Assembly (NCBI RefSeq): GCF_004571175.1
Contig: NZ_CP038273.1
Coordinates: forward strand, 1,054,001 to 1,118,000
DNA from: Legionella israelensis
Lineage (GTDB): Bacteria > Pseudomonadota > Gammaproteobacteria > Legionellales > Legionellaceae
DNA length: 64,000 nt
Direction of reading: 5' to 3'
The translations under genes and the position numbers were made by a program. The notes below the pieces were generated by a model. The model made no database searches. It was not told where the DNA came from and saw nothing but the letters and a program-made list of their open reading frames with translations. This document shows, piece by piece, positions 26,756 to 36,173 of the stretch (positions are counted from its first letter, which is position 1; every line of letters begins with the position of its first letter).

Positions 26756-29038
26756 ATGATGAGACAACGGTATCTGTTATTGCTGATTTTATGCTTTTGT
26801 TTTTTATACCCTTGCTACAGCTCGGCAGTTCCTGAAAAAACGGCCGGTGCAGTGACTTTTGATATCCAAAAAGCCAACCGGCAATTTCATCAGATCGAAT
26901 TTAAATTGGCCTCAAATGATATAAACCTGAAAATATTGAACAAATCCATTTCTCAACTTGATGCCCTCATTAGCGAGGCTGATCAATGTATCCAAAACGC
27001 TCATCACAAAATTAACGATATCGACTCACAAATTAAACAGTATTTTGGCGAGCAGGAAAAAGCATCCAAGAGTGTGGATGCAAACTACCTCGAAAACCAG
27101 AAAAAAGACCTGACAAAACAATTAGCTGAATGCCGGTTATTTAAAATCCGTGCCGAAGAAGTTTTGGAAGATTATCATAAAAAAAGACTGTCTTTAAAAC
27201 AAGAAATCACTTTTACCCGAGGTAAAAATATTATACAGCGTCTGCAGCAATTTTCTTCCGACTGGCAGACAGTGACGCTTCCGGAGCTGGAAAAAAATAA
27301 TATTCAAGACGCGGGAAAATTAATCATTTATTTTTTACCCTTATTGCTGCTTGCTGGAATCATCAGTTGGCGTATACGGCGGCTCATGCATAAAAAATGG
27401 CGGAAAAAAAAGTCTATTCTGGCTTGGTACACTGTATTCATTTTTACAACGCTGCTCTTTCTATTAATTTTTTTGTTGCTTCCAAATCCATTTATCGATT
27501 CTACGGATAATGCTCTGTTCCAATCCATTGTTTTAGAGTTTACCCTCTACATTCTTGCCTTGTCTTTTTTCAATTTTTTGTTTTTATTACGCCGTATACC
27601 GGCTTTGCTGCAATGGTATGGCGTAGATTTGCGCTTTCTGAGACGAATTGGAAATACCATTCTCAGTCTTTATTTTTTTCGCAAAATCGGACTCAATCTG
27701 CTCCAGCTTTATCAGGCTACCAATAATATTTTGCAGTTATATGAAAACTTAATGCTGGTGATATCTTTATCTGCCATGTTGTATTTCACTTTCAGCTTCT
27801 ACCGGACTCATGCCCCATTGTTTACCCGTTTAAAACATCAAAATCTGGTATATCAGCTGATCATTTTCATTGCTTTTGCACTCTTGATGTTGGCCTTTGT
27901 CGGTTATTCTATCCTGGCCATTAACGCAGCTCATTTTATTTTTGTCTTACTCATGACAGCAGCTCTTGCGGGACTTTTCTTTCTTGGCATTAATAAATTT
28001 TACAGAATGATCAATTATAACCCTTCTTTTCGCTGGAAGTTGAAAAAGAACTTTGGCTATGCCAGCGAATTGCCTTTTTTTGAATTACTGATATTAAAAA
28101 TACTAGGACAGGCGATTGTCATTATTGGCCTGTTGTATTTATTTGCTCGCATGATTGACGAAGTTCGTTATTATATCGATTATTTCCTTAATTATTTGAT
28201 CAATGGCTTTCACATTGCAGGTTTTATCGTGCTTCCCCTGCAATGGGCAACAGGTCTGTTTATTTTTTGTCTGTTCATTTTGTTCTCACGGCACATAGCC
28301 ACGAAAATCAGCCGGAGTCGGCAGTTTGACCATGAAGAAGAAACCCAGGTTGCATTGGCATCGATTATGTTATATGCCGGGTTCATTATTTCACTCATTA
28401 TCGCTTTATTAGTTGCCGGTTTCAGTTTCACTAATTTAGCCATCATTGCCGGTGCGCTTTCAGTGGGAATCGGGCTTGGTCTGCAATCGATCGTCAACAA
28501 TTTCTTTTCGGGATTAATCTTGCTCATTGAAAAACCCATTAAGGCTGGTGATCGTATCCGCATTGATAACGTCGAAGGATTCGTTAAAAAAGTACGGGTA
28601 AGATCAACACAAATTCTCACTCCTACTCAGGAGGACATTATTATCCCCAATTCTGACCTCATCACCCATCAAGTCACCAATTACATGTTCAGCGATACCT
28701 CCTGGAGAGTTAAGGTCAGCGTAGGTGTTGCCTATGGCAGTGATACAGAGCAAGTGCGGGATTTGATGATGAGTGCGGCCTTAGCACACCCTGATGTCAT
28801 AAAAAGCCCGGGTAAGAAACCCATGGTATTGTTTTGCTCCTTTGGTGAAAGTGCCCTAATATTTGAAGCCTGGTGCTTAATCAAGGATGTTAATCAGAAA
28901 TATATTGTAGCCAGTGATTTGCATTTCGCGATAGAAAAAGCCTTCAGAGAACATAACATCACTATTGCCTTTCCTCAACGGGATGTACATGTTAAATTTG
29001 ACAAGCAGGAGCCCCCCTGGAAAGCAGCAAAAAAATAA
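26756..29038 (+). CDS. MscS-family mechanosensitive channel (large, MscK-like)
   Basis: 760 aa. A signal peptide (ends near YSSA), a periplasmic helical region (about 25-170), about eleven membrane helices, then the MscS core: pore helix and beta-domain GALSVGIGLGLQSIVNNFFSG, EKPIKAGDRIRIDNVEGFV, PTQEDIIIPNSDLITHQVTNYM. The channel opens on hypo-osmotic shock to release solutes. The periplasmic domain is shorter than that of E. coli MscK (about 1120 aa). The spermidine-synthase-like gene follows by 32 bp on the same strand. Confidence 0.92.
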   Translation: MMRQRYLLLLILCFCFLYPCYSSAVPEKTAGAVTFDIQKANRQFHQIEFKLASNDINLKILNKSISQLDALISEADQCIQNAHHKINDIDSQIKQYFGEQEKASKSVDANYLENQKKDLTKQLAECRLFKIRAEEVLEDYHKKRLSLKQEITFTRGKNIIQRLQQFSSDWQTVTLPELEKNNIQDAGKLIIYFLPLLLLAGIISWRIRRLMHKKWRKKKSILAWYTVFIFTTLLFLLIFLLLPNPFIDSTDNALFQSIVLEFTLYILALSFFNFLFLLRRIPALLQWYGVDLRFLRRIGNTILSLYFFRKIGLNLLQLYQATNNILQLYENLMLVISLSAMLYFTFSFYRTHAPLFTRLKHQNLVYQLIIFIAFALLMLAFVGYSILAINAAHFIFVLLMTAALAGLFFLGINKFYRMINYNPSFRWKLKKNFGYASELPFFELLILKILGQAIVIIGLLYLFARMIDEVRYYIDYFLNYLINGFHIAGFIVLPLQWATGLFIFCLFILFSRHIATKISRSRQFDHEEETQVALASIMLYAGFIISLIIALLVAGFSFTNLAIIAGALSVGIGLGLQSIVNNFFSGLILLIEKPIKAGDRIRIDNVEGFVKKVRVRSTQILTPTQEDIIIPNSDLITHQVTNYMFSDTSWRVKVSVGVAYGSDTEQVRDLMMSAALAHPDVIKSPGKKPMVLFCSFGESALIFEAWCLIKDVNQKYIVASDLHFAIEKAFREHNITIAFPQRDVHVKFDKQEPPWKAAKK

Positions 29039-29070
29039 TGCTGGTTGCAAGAATTAGGCTGAATTAAATT

Positions 29071-30432
29071 ATGCTAAGAGCTCTTTTTTTTATTTTACTT
29101 ATTGAAGGTTTTGTAACCATTTCTGTTGAGATTCTTGCCATCCGGCAACTGATGCCTTTCTATGGCAGCAATATCATTATCACCAGTATGGTCATTGGTA
29201 TTTTTCTGTTATTTCTGGCTATAGGTTATTGGAGAGGAGGAACCCATCATGATCATTTTTTCAAAAAAATCAGCCGCAATTTCAGCTTCAGCCTTGTATG
29301 GGTGGGATTTGGGCTCAGCTACAGTTTCGTAGCCTGGTACTATCTGCTTGCCAATGTCAAATTTTCTACTCCTTACTTAATCAATCTGACCCTTTATTTG
29401 CTTATTATCATAGCACCAACAGTATACTGGCTGGGACAAACCATCCCCCTAACAACGAACTTGTTCAGTGAAGAGTTGCGTGTCAGTCATATCAGTGGCA
29501 GAGCCTTGTTTGTAAGTACGATAGGCTCATTTTTAGGGGCCATCCTGACTTCTTTAATTCTTTTTCATTACCTCGGCGTTGCCTGGACAGTGTTTATCAA
29601 CTGTCTACTCCTTTTTCTCCTTGTTCTTTATCTGATGCCATACAGCCGGTTCTCCATTTTTACCGTGCTTGGGCTGAGTTTTGCACTGATCCTGATTTTT
29701 CAACTTAACGTTAATGTGGAAAAAGTTTTTTTTAAACTTACCAATAATTATGCCAATTATAAAATTGAAACCCATTCTGACTTCAGTAAAACTTTACAGA
29801 TCAACAATTCCTTAAGCTCAAAAATAACACCGAACAATAAAGCCTTATCCTACATTGAGTTTTTACGGAATATCCTTTTTAAACACATGGATCTTAAAAA
29901 TAAAAAAATCTTAGTCATAGGTGCTGGAGGATTTACTTTCTCTGCCGCAGGGACACATCAGAATGACATTACTTATGTGGACATTGATCCAGCATTGAAA
30001 AAATTGGCGGAAGAACATTTTCTGGAAAAACCGATAAAGGGGAAGTTTATCGGCCAGGATGCCAGACAGTTTCTGCAACAAAGTCATCAGCGTTATGACC
30101 TCATCATTTCCGATGTCTATAGTCATCAAATCAGTATCCCACCGAGCCTTTTGACCATTGAATATTTTCAAAAAATAGCTGAGCACTTAACACCTTCCGG
30201 GCTATTTATTGCCAATATCATTGCCAATCCATTTTTTAAAGATGATTATTCCCAGCGTTTGCATCAGACACTAACCAGCGTATTTCCTTACTGCAGTATT
30301 ATCCCCTTAAACTGGGGCAGCAAGGTGGCCAATATTATTTATATTTGTAATGCAAAAAACCAAAAGGCATCTATCTATTCGGACAACTATAATCAATCTA
30401 CCATTGATTTTTTTAAATTACATCAACAATAA
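29071..30432 (+). CDS. membrane protein with fused spermidine-synthase-like (Rossmann) domain
   Basis: 453 aa. The N-terminal half (about 1-215) has six to seven membrane helices, beginning with LIEGFVTISVEILAIRQLMPFYGS, typical of integral-membrane spermidine-synthase-like proteins. The C-terminal half carries a SAM-dependent fold: ILVIGAGGFTFSAAG, TYVDIDPALKKLAEEHF, FIGQDARQFLQQ and YDLIISDVYSH. Polyamine synthesis is not proven; many such fusions have no known reaction. It is probably co-transcribed with the channel gene upstream. Confidence 0.85.
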   Translation: MLRALFFILLIEGFVTISVEILAIRQLMPFYGSNIIITSMVIGIFLLFLAIGYWRGGTHHDHFFKKISRNFSFSLVWVGFGLSYSFVAWYYLLANVKFSTPYLINLTLYLLIIIAPTVYWLGQTIPLTTNLFSEELRVSHISGRALFVSTIGSFLGAILTSLILFHYLGVAWTVFINCLLLFLLVLYLMPYSRFSIFTVLGLSFALILIFQLNVNVEKVFFKLTNNYANYKIETHSDFSKTLQINNSLSSKITPNNKALSYIEFLRNILFKHMDLKNKKILVIGAGGFTFSAAGTHQNDITYVDIDPALKKLAEEHFLEKPIKGKFIGQDARQFLQQSHQRYDLIISDVYSHQISIPPSLLTIEYFQKIAEHLTPSGLFIANIIANPFFKDDYSQRLHQTLTSVFPYCSIIPLNWGSKVANIIYICNAKNQKASIYSDNYNQSTIDFFKLHQQ

Positions 30433-30778
30433 CTGTACAGCCAATATTTGACCTATAATAGAGTAATTATATTGATTTATATACAATTCCTACGTCCATC
30501 GGCTCGTCTTTAGGCTCCAGAAATCTGTTAGCCTCACCGGACTCTGCGGCCAAGCCGCAGAACGTAGAGATGGAGTTAATATTTACATTCGGTGCTCTAG
30601 ACGTCATACAGGATCATGAATTAAATAAATCAACTTTCGAAATATTTAATAAAATGATTTAATCTATTGATGAGAGGATATACTGCTGTATGAGGACACG
30701 ACCTGGTGACTCACAAGTTAATGATCATTTTCTTACGTGCCCAGGCTTAAATCGAATCATATAAAAGGATTTATTAAC
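30433..30778. other. 346-bp intergenic region with a GC-rich hairpin
   Basis: The hairpin TCTGCGGC-CAA-GCCGCAGA (30543-30561, 8-bp stem, 3-base loop) stands out in AT-rich DNA; its form recalls the hairpin core of the family A repeats but its sequence differs. It may end the upstream transcript, though no T-tract follows. The promoter of the downstream fusion gene must lie after it. Confidence 0.6.
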
Positions 30779-33238
30779 ATGTCTAATGTGAAAAAACCTG
30801 TAGTCCTTATTACCGGTAGCTCAGGAAATATCGGCTCGGCAATCACTCAAGCATTAAAAAACGATTATGATGTTGTTGGATTTGATATGGAAGGTACTAA
30901 ATGTGATTTTACCTTTGATATCACCTCTACCGCCTCTATCGAATTGGCATTAAAGCGATTTAAAGAAAGATACGGCAATAAAATTGCCACCGTGATTCAC
31001 CTTGCTGCTTATTTTGATTTTAGCGGTGAGGAATCTCCTCTTTATGAAGCCGTCAACGTTGAAGGCACGAAAAATCTTTTACAGAAACTACAGAATTTTG
31101 AAGTAGAGCAATTTATTTATACCAGTACAATGCTGGTTCATCAACCCTGTCAACCAGGCGAGATGATCAATGAAGACTCGTCTTTAAATCCAAAATGGAT
31201 TTATCCGCAATCCAAATTAAAAACAGAAAAGATCATCAAAAAACATCATGGAGACATCCCTTATCTTATTTTAAGGCTTGCCGGCCTTTACGATGAATCC
31301 AGCTGTGTCCCTACACTTTCTCATCAAATCGCCCGAATTTATGAGCGTCGTGTAAAAAGTCATTTATACGCAGGCGATCTCAGAGCCGGACAATCTTTCA
31401 TTCATCAGGACGACCTGGTTGACTTATTTAAAAAAGCTGTAGATAAACGCCAGGAACTGCCTGAAGAAGACATCATTCTTGCCGGTGAAAGTCAAGCGGT
31501 AAGCTATCAGAATCTTCAGGAACAAATCACTCAACTCATTCATCAGGAAAAAGCAGAAATCATAACTGTTCCGTCCTCCATCGCCAAAGCAGGTGCCTGG
31601 ATTGAAGAAAAATCAGAACCGATTGTTCCTGATGATTTTGACCAGGGAGAAAAACCTTTTATCCGACCCTTTATGATTGACATGGCTTCGGACCACTACT
31701 CACTGGATATCAGTAAAGCTAAAAAACAGCTTGATTGGGAACCGAAAAACCGTATCGAGGATACCTTGTCTAAAATAATTCAATTCTTGAAAAAGGATCC
31801 AGAGCAATGGTATGAAAAAAACGGTTTGACCCTGCCACACTGGATGCAGGGAATAAAAGACAAAAACGCTGAAAAAATACGCGCAAGTTATGAAAAACAA
31901 CTGAAAAAGCAACATCAACAAAACCTTTGGGCGCATTTTCTAAATCTCTCACTTGGCTTCTGGCTTATTACCTCACCCATGACTTTAGGGTATGAATCTT
32001 ATTACAACAGTATCAGTGACATTGTCAGTGGATGTCTTTTAGTCATTTTTTCTTTTCTGTGCCTGTCATGGCGTATGGCAATAGCCAGATTGGTATGCAC
32101 TACCATTGGTTTATGGGTTATTTTTGCCCCACTGGTATTCTGGGTTCCAACTGCCGCAGCCTATCTTAATGATACCCTGGTCGGTTCAATGATCATTGGT
32201 TTTTCAATATTAGTCCGTCCTGATATTGGCGTTGCTCCCAATGCAGCAATGACTGGTCCTGTCATTCCACCCGGTTGGGATTTTTCACCATCCACCTGGC
32301 CACAACGTCTGCCCATCATTATTCTTGCATTTATTGGGCTGTTTATTTCCCGATATTTAGCTGCCTATCAATTAGGGCATATTGACAATGCCTGGGATCC
32401 TTTCTTTCAAGGCAGCACAACTGACCCTAAAAATGGAACAGAAGAAATCATCACCTCTTATGTATCTGAAGCCTGGCCAGTACCCGATGCCGGATTGGGA
32501 GCTGTCGTTTATTTACTGGAAATCTTAACGGGCATCATTGGAGGAAGCAATCGTTGGCGAACCATGCCTTGGCTCGTTTTGCTCTTTGGGTTCATGATTG
32601 TTCCTTTAGGAGCAGTCTCTATCACTTTTATCATTATTCAACCCATTTTACTAAACACCTGGTGTACACTTTGCCTAATTGGAGCCGTTGCCATGGTCTT
32701 ACAGATTCCTTATTCATTCGATGAAATCATTGCCACAAGCATTTTCCTTTGGAGACGATGGAAAGCAGGCCGACCGTTCTGGAAAATATTCTTCGTTGGT
32801 GACAGTGATGAAGAAAAACCGCAAAAAGAAGAGCCTCATGCCCATGATCTCGAACGTTCTGCAGGTGCTATCATTAAAGATATGTTAAGTGGAGGTGTCA
32901 CCTTTCCCTGGAACCTTATGTTATGCCTGCTGATTGGCGTTTGGTTAATGTTCACCCGAATAACGCTTGATGCTACAGGCAGTATGGCTAATGCTGATCA
33001 TCTAATAGGCTCATTAATCATCACGGTGACGGTCACAGCGCTTGCCGAGTCAGTAAGGATAGTGCGCTTTATCAATTTAATTTTTGCCATAGCTCTTTTA
33101 ATTACGCCCTTTGCTTATGGAGCCGATGCTCTGGCTACCATCGCCAGCCTTATTTGCGGTGTACTTTTGTTCCTGTTAACCCTTCCTCGCGGAAAAATTG
33201 TTTCTTCCTATGGTTCCTGGGAGAAAATCATTGTCTAG
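30779..33238 (+). CDS. four-part fusion: NAD-dependent epimerase (SDR) - SPW membrane repeat - VKOR domain - SPW membrane repeat
   Basis: 819 aa from the ATG at 30779 (AAAGGA upstream); a longer frame from 30737 lacks a ribosome site. Residues about 1-340 form an extended SDR: VLITGSSGNIGSAI nucleotide loop and YPQSKLKTE (Tyr/Lys catalytic pair). Residues about 385-480 hold paired SPW-type membrane segments (TSPMTLG, IFAPLVF). Residues about 510-660 resemble vitamin K epoxide reductase, with the redox pair in NTWCTLCLIGA. Residues about 710-805 hold another SPW-like pair. VKOR homologues re-oxidise thiol oxidases using quinones. How a sugar- or quinone-type SDR serves this is unknown. The gene is convergent with mgtE, 5 bp away. 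Confidence 0.85.
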   Translation: MSNVKKPVVLITGSSGNIGSAITQALKNDYDVVGFDMEGTKCDFTFDITSTASIELALKRFKERYGNKIATVIHLAAYFDFSGEESPLYEAVNVEGTKNLLQKLQNFEVEQFIYTSTMLVHQPCQPGEMINEDSSLNPKWIYPQSKLKTEKIIKKHHGDIPYLILRLAGLYDESSCVPTLSHQIARIYERRVKSHLYAGDLRAGQSFIHQDDLVDLFKKAVDKRQELPEEDIILAGESQAVSYQNLQEQITQLIHQEKAEIITVPSSIAKAGAWIEEKSEPIVPDDFDQGEKPFIRPFMIDMASDHYSLDISKAKKQLDWEPKNRIEDTLSKIIQFLKKDPEQWYEKNGLTLPHWMQGIKDKNAEKIRASYEKQLKKQHQQNLWAHFLNLSLGFWLITSPMTLGYESYYNSISDIVSGCLLVIFSFLCLSWRMAIARLVCTTIGLWVIFAPLVFWVPTAAAYLNDTLVGSMIIGFSILVRPDIGVAPNAAMTGPVIPPGWDFSPSTWPQRLPIIILAFIGLFISRYLAAYQLGHIDNAWDPFFQGSTTDPKNGTEEIITSYVSEAWPVPDAGLGAVVYLLEILTGIIGGSNRWRTMPWLVLLFGFMIVPLGAVSITFIIIQPILLNTWCTLCLIGAVAMVLQIPYSFDEIIATSIFLWRRWKAGRPFWKIFFVGDSDEEKPQKEEPHAHDLERSAGAIIKDMLSGGVTFPWNLMLCLLIGVWLMFTRITLDATGSMANADHLIGSLIITVTVTALAESVRIVRFINLIFAIALLITPFAYGADALATIASLICGVLLFLLTLPRGKIVSSYGSWEKIIV

Positions 33239-33243
33239 TGCCT

Positions 33244-34560
33244 TTAAAGATGCAAAATCATTCTGGCTATCATGAAATAAATGAGCAAGCCAGTTGCATC
33301 TATCACTGTGGAGACAAAAGGCGTACTGACCACAGCCGGATCAAGGTGCATAATACGCGCCAATATCGGCATGATAGAGCCCGTCAGTGCCGCAACCGTA
33401 CATATGGCGATCACACTCAAGGAAACCACTAAGGCAATATTTTGTTGAAAAACAGCCCAAATAAAAACATACCCCACCGCACCGAGAATCATACCTAATA
33501 AAATACCAACCGCCGTTTCTCGTGCAACAACTTTTATAAAATCACCAATACGCACGTGATCCATAGCCAGAGCGCGTACAATAATGGTGGCAGACTGAGA
33601 GCCGGTATTACCGCCAATACCTATTAAAAGCGGAATAAATAAGGCAAGCACAATCCCCTCATTTAAAGTGGCCTCAAAAGCATTTAAAACATTAACGGTT
33701 AAGGTACCCGCCAATGCCAAAAATAAAAGCCAAATCACTCTTACCCGCATTAAGCGAAAAATAGACACTGAAAGATAGGGTTTACGCAAAGGTTCCGAAG
33801 CACCACCAAGAATAATGTCTTCTGTTTCTTCCTGTTGCATGATATCCATGGCATCATCGATGGTAACAATGCCCATCAAATGCATTTCTTCATCAACAAT
33901 TGGAACGGCGAGCTTGTCTGTAGACTGAATAAAACGAGCCACCTTCTCCTGATCTTCATAGGCCGAAAAACTTTTTACCTCCTTAGACATAAGATCCGCA
34001 ATATGCTCATCGGGATTTGACATCACCAGCCTGTCAAGCTCTACAATGCCTTTTAACAAACTATTGTCATCCACCACCGGCAGCACATAAATGGTCTCAG
34101 CATCTTCGCCCTCCTGGCGAATTTTTTCCAATGCCTGTTCAACGGACATTGATGAGCGTAAAGAAATAAAAAAAGGACTCATAATGCGCCCGGCTGTCTC
34201 TTCCGGGTATTCAAGCAACAATGCCGTGGCATGACGTTCTTTAAAACTTAAACGCTTGAGAAAACGATCTGCGATTTTATCAGGCAATTCCTTAAAAAGC
34301 CGTGCCCTGTCATCGGGCTCCATTTTTTCCAGGATGGCGAGAGCCTTTCGCTTCTCAAGTTTCTGAATAATATGTGCCTGGCTAACGGGTTCAAGATAAA
34401 TGAATACTTTTTCTGCTTTGCTCGCAGACAATAAATTAAATATTTTACATTGATGCTCTGCCGAGGCATGATCCAGGGCACTGACAATGGTAGGTATTTT
34501 AGCTTCTGAAATCAGCTGATTTAGTTCTTTTTGCGACACATCTTTTATGTTCATATGCAT
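33244..34560 (-). CDS. mgtE: MgtE magnesium transporter
   Basis: 438 aa from the ATG at 34560; an ORF open to 34740 would add an N-terminus unlike MgtE. A Mg2+-selective channel gated by cytosolic Mg2+. Domains in order: helical N domain (about 10-125, with ALAILEKMEPDDRARLFKELP), two CBS domains (about 135-255, MSPFFISL, IVELDRLVM, IVTIDDAMDIM), the plug helix, and five membrane helices (about 285-438) with the pore signature LIGIGGNTGSQSATIIVRAL. Acidic residues in the CBS region are the expected Mg2+ sensors. No M-box riboswitch was recognised upstream. Confidence 0.93.
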   Translation of the reverse strand: MHMNIKDVSQKELNQLISEAKIPTIVSALDHASAEHQCKIFNLLSASKAEKVFIYLEPVSQAHIIQKLEKRKALAILEKMEPDDRARLFKELPDKIADRFLKRLSFKERHATALLLEYPEETAGRIMSPFFISLRSSMSVEQALEKIRQEGEDAETIYVLPVVDDNSLLKGIVELDRLVMSNPDEHIADLMSKEVKSFSAYEDQEKVARFIQSTDKLAVPIVDEEMHLMGIVTIDDAMDIMQQEETEDIILGGASEPLRKPYLSVSIFRLMRVRVIWLLFLALAGTLTVNVLNAFEATLNEGIVLALFIPLLIGIGGNTGSQSATIIVRALAMDHVRIGDFIKVVARETAVGILLGMILGAVGYVFIWAVFQQNIALVVSLSVIAICTVAALTGSIMPILARIMHLDPAVVSTPFVSTVIDATGLLIYFMIARMILHL

Positions 34561-34834
34561 TTTAGTTGAATCATCCTTATGACCTGGAAACCTTTTTATC
34601 TGGATATTTATAAAACCAGTTCGGAGTTTTAAAAACTGAAAATTCTCAAGCGAAGATTCTTTCCTGAAAAAACAATCCATTCTATTGTTATCACAGTCAT
34701 TCAAAAGTATATAACAAACCAGGGCTTCTCCCCACTTCATTTATTAAAGCGAAAAAATGAATGGCAAAATGGTTTTGAATAAGGTACATAGCAAGCCCTA
34801 TTATGGCTCAATTTTATTGATATCACCTTGTACC

Positions 34835-34984
34835 CGACTTTGTGAAAAATTTACGAATCCCCGTGGTTTGACCACGGGACCATAGACAGAAAGGCCAATC
34901 CTTTATATTAAATCTTGGAAAATACTGGATTTTGATAAATATAACATCGCGGTGATTTGTAAGCGAAAAAAATTCACAAAGTCG
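34835..34984. repeat. family A MITE-like element, full copy (150 bp)
   Basis: The ends are inverted repeats: left CGACTTTGTGAA, right TTCACAAAGTCG. Beyond them TTTACGAATC on the left is matched by GATTTGTAAG on the right. Inside is the hairpin CCCGTGG-TTTGA-CCACGGG. It is closely similar end to end to 62900-63046, and its left half matches 14355-14415. It fills most of the gap between mgtE and the SDR gene. It has no coding capacity. Confidence 0.85.
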
Positions 34985-35072
34985 AGACTGTAACGAGTTT
35001 CTTTTTTCAAAAGAAGGCAGAAACAAATAACATTTGCTATACCTTAAACACAGGAATTAAATGGAGTTAATC

Positions 35073-35999
35073 ATGTCTAAAACCCAAAAACCGAGAGAAC
35101 ATCCCGAAAGCAAAGACATCAAAAACATCTGTGATGTTGTAGAAGAAAATAAAAATAATATTCTTCCAGAACAAACACAAAAACAACAGCCTGGTTTACA
35201 AAAGGAAATGCAGCCAAAGCCGATTTCCATGCATGAGGATTATCGAGCTGCTAATAAATTAAAAAATAAAGTAGTTGTTATTACCGGTGGAGACAGTGGT
35301 ATCGGAAGAGCAATAGCCTATCACTGCATAGCCGAAGGTGCCAAAGTTGCCTTTACCTACTTAAATGAAACGGAAGACGCAGAAACAACGCTTCATGAAA
35401 TTAAGGAAATGAAAGGGAAAGCCATTGCCATTCAATCCGATCTGTCCGAACGTAAACAATGTACAAAAACCATCAACCAATGTCTGGAAAAATTCGGTAG
35501 GGTAAACGTTTTAATCAATAATATTGCTGTGCAATTTCCAACTCAAAAGATAGAAGATATCTCTCAGGAAACGCTGAATAAAGTTTTTTCTACCAATGTT
35601 TTTTCTTATTTTTATATGATTCAGGAGATTCTGCCACATCTGAATATCGGGGATAGTATTATTAACACCACCTCAATTACCGCCTTTCGCGGTAGCCCAC
35701 ATCTGGTAGATTATTCAGCTACCAAGGGGGCTGTGGTGTCATTAACACGCTCACTGGCAAAGTTACTCATTGAACGAGAAATTCGCGTCAATGGAGTTGC
35801 CCCAGGTCCGGTATGGACACCATTGATACCTGCCAGTTTTACAGCAGAAGAAGTAGCGGAATTTGGCTCAAATTCTCCGATGAAACGACCAGCACAACCG
35901 GCAGATATTGCGCCAACTTATATTTTTCTGGCAAGCAAAGACAGTCATTTTATAACAGGACAAATTTTCCATCCCAACGGTGGAGAGATCATTTCTTAA
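35073..35999 (+). CDS. short-chain dehydrogenase/reductase (YghA/general-stress type)
   Basis: 308 aa from the ATG at 35073 (GGAG seven bases before). A charged N-terminal extension of about 60 residues, usual in the YghA/GSP39 group, precedes a classical SDR domain: VITGGDSGIGRAIA (NAD(P) loop), NNIA, the catalytic Ser in NTTSITAF, YSATKG (Tyr-x3-Lys) and VAPGPVWTP. The substrate is unknown; homologues are stress-induced oxidoreductases. The eRF1-like gene follows on the same strand 174 bp on. Confidence 0.9.
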   Translation: MSKTQKPREHPESKDIKNICDVVEENKNNILPEQTQKQQPGLQKEMQPKPISMHEDYRAANKLKNKVVVITGGDSGIGRAIAYHCIAEGAKVAFTYLNETEDAETTLHEIKEMKGKAIAIQSDLSERKQCTKTINQCLEKFGRVNVLINNIAVQFPTQKIEDISQETLNKVFSTNVFSYFYMIQEILPHLNIGDSIINTTSITAFRGSPHLVDYSATKGAVVSLTRSLAKLLIEREIRVNGVAPGPVWTPLIPASFTAEEVAEFGSNSPMKRPAQPADIAPTYIFLASKDSHFITGQIFHPNGGEIIS

Positions 36000-36173
36000 A
36001 ACCACCACGTTGGTTAAGAGCTGGCTACCTTGAGAACATTTCACGTTTAAATGGAGCGTGATTATTAAAAAAGCGCGGCTTGGACGCTTAAGGATATTCT
36101 GCCCATTAAAAATGGGCAACTGTTCTATACTAATAACAATAAAAGCGTATTTTCATTTTAAAAGGAGTTGATA

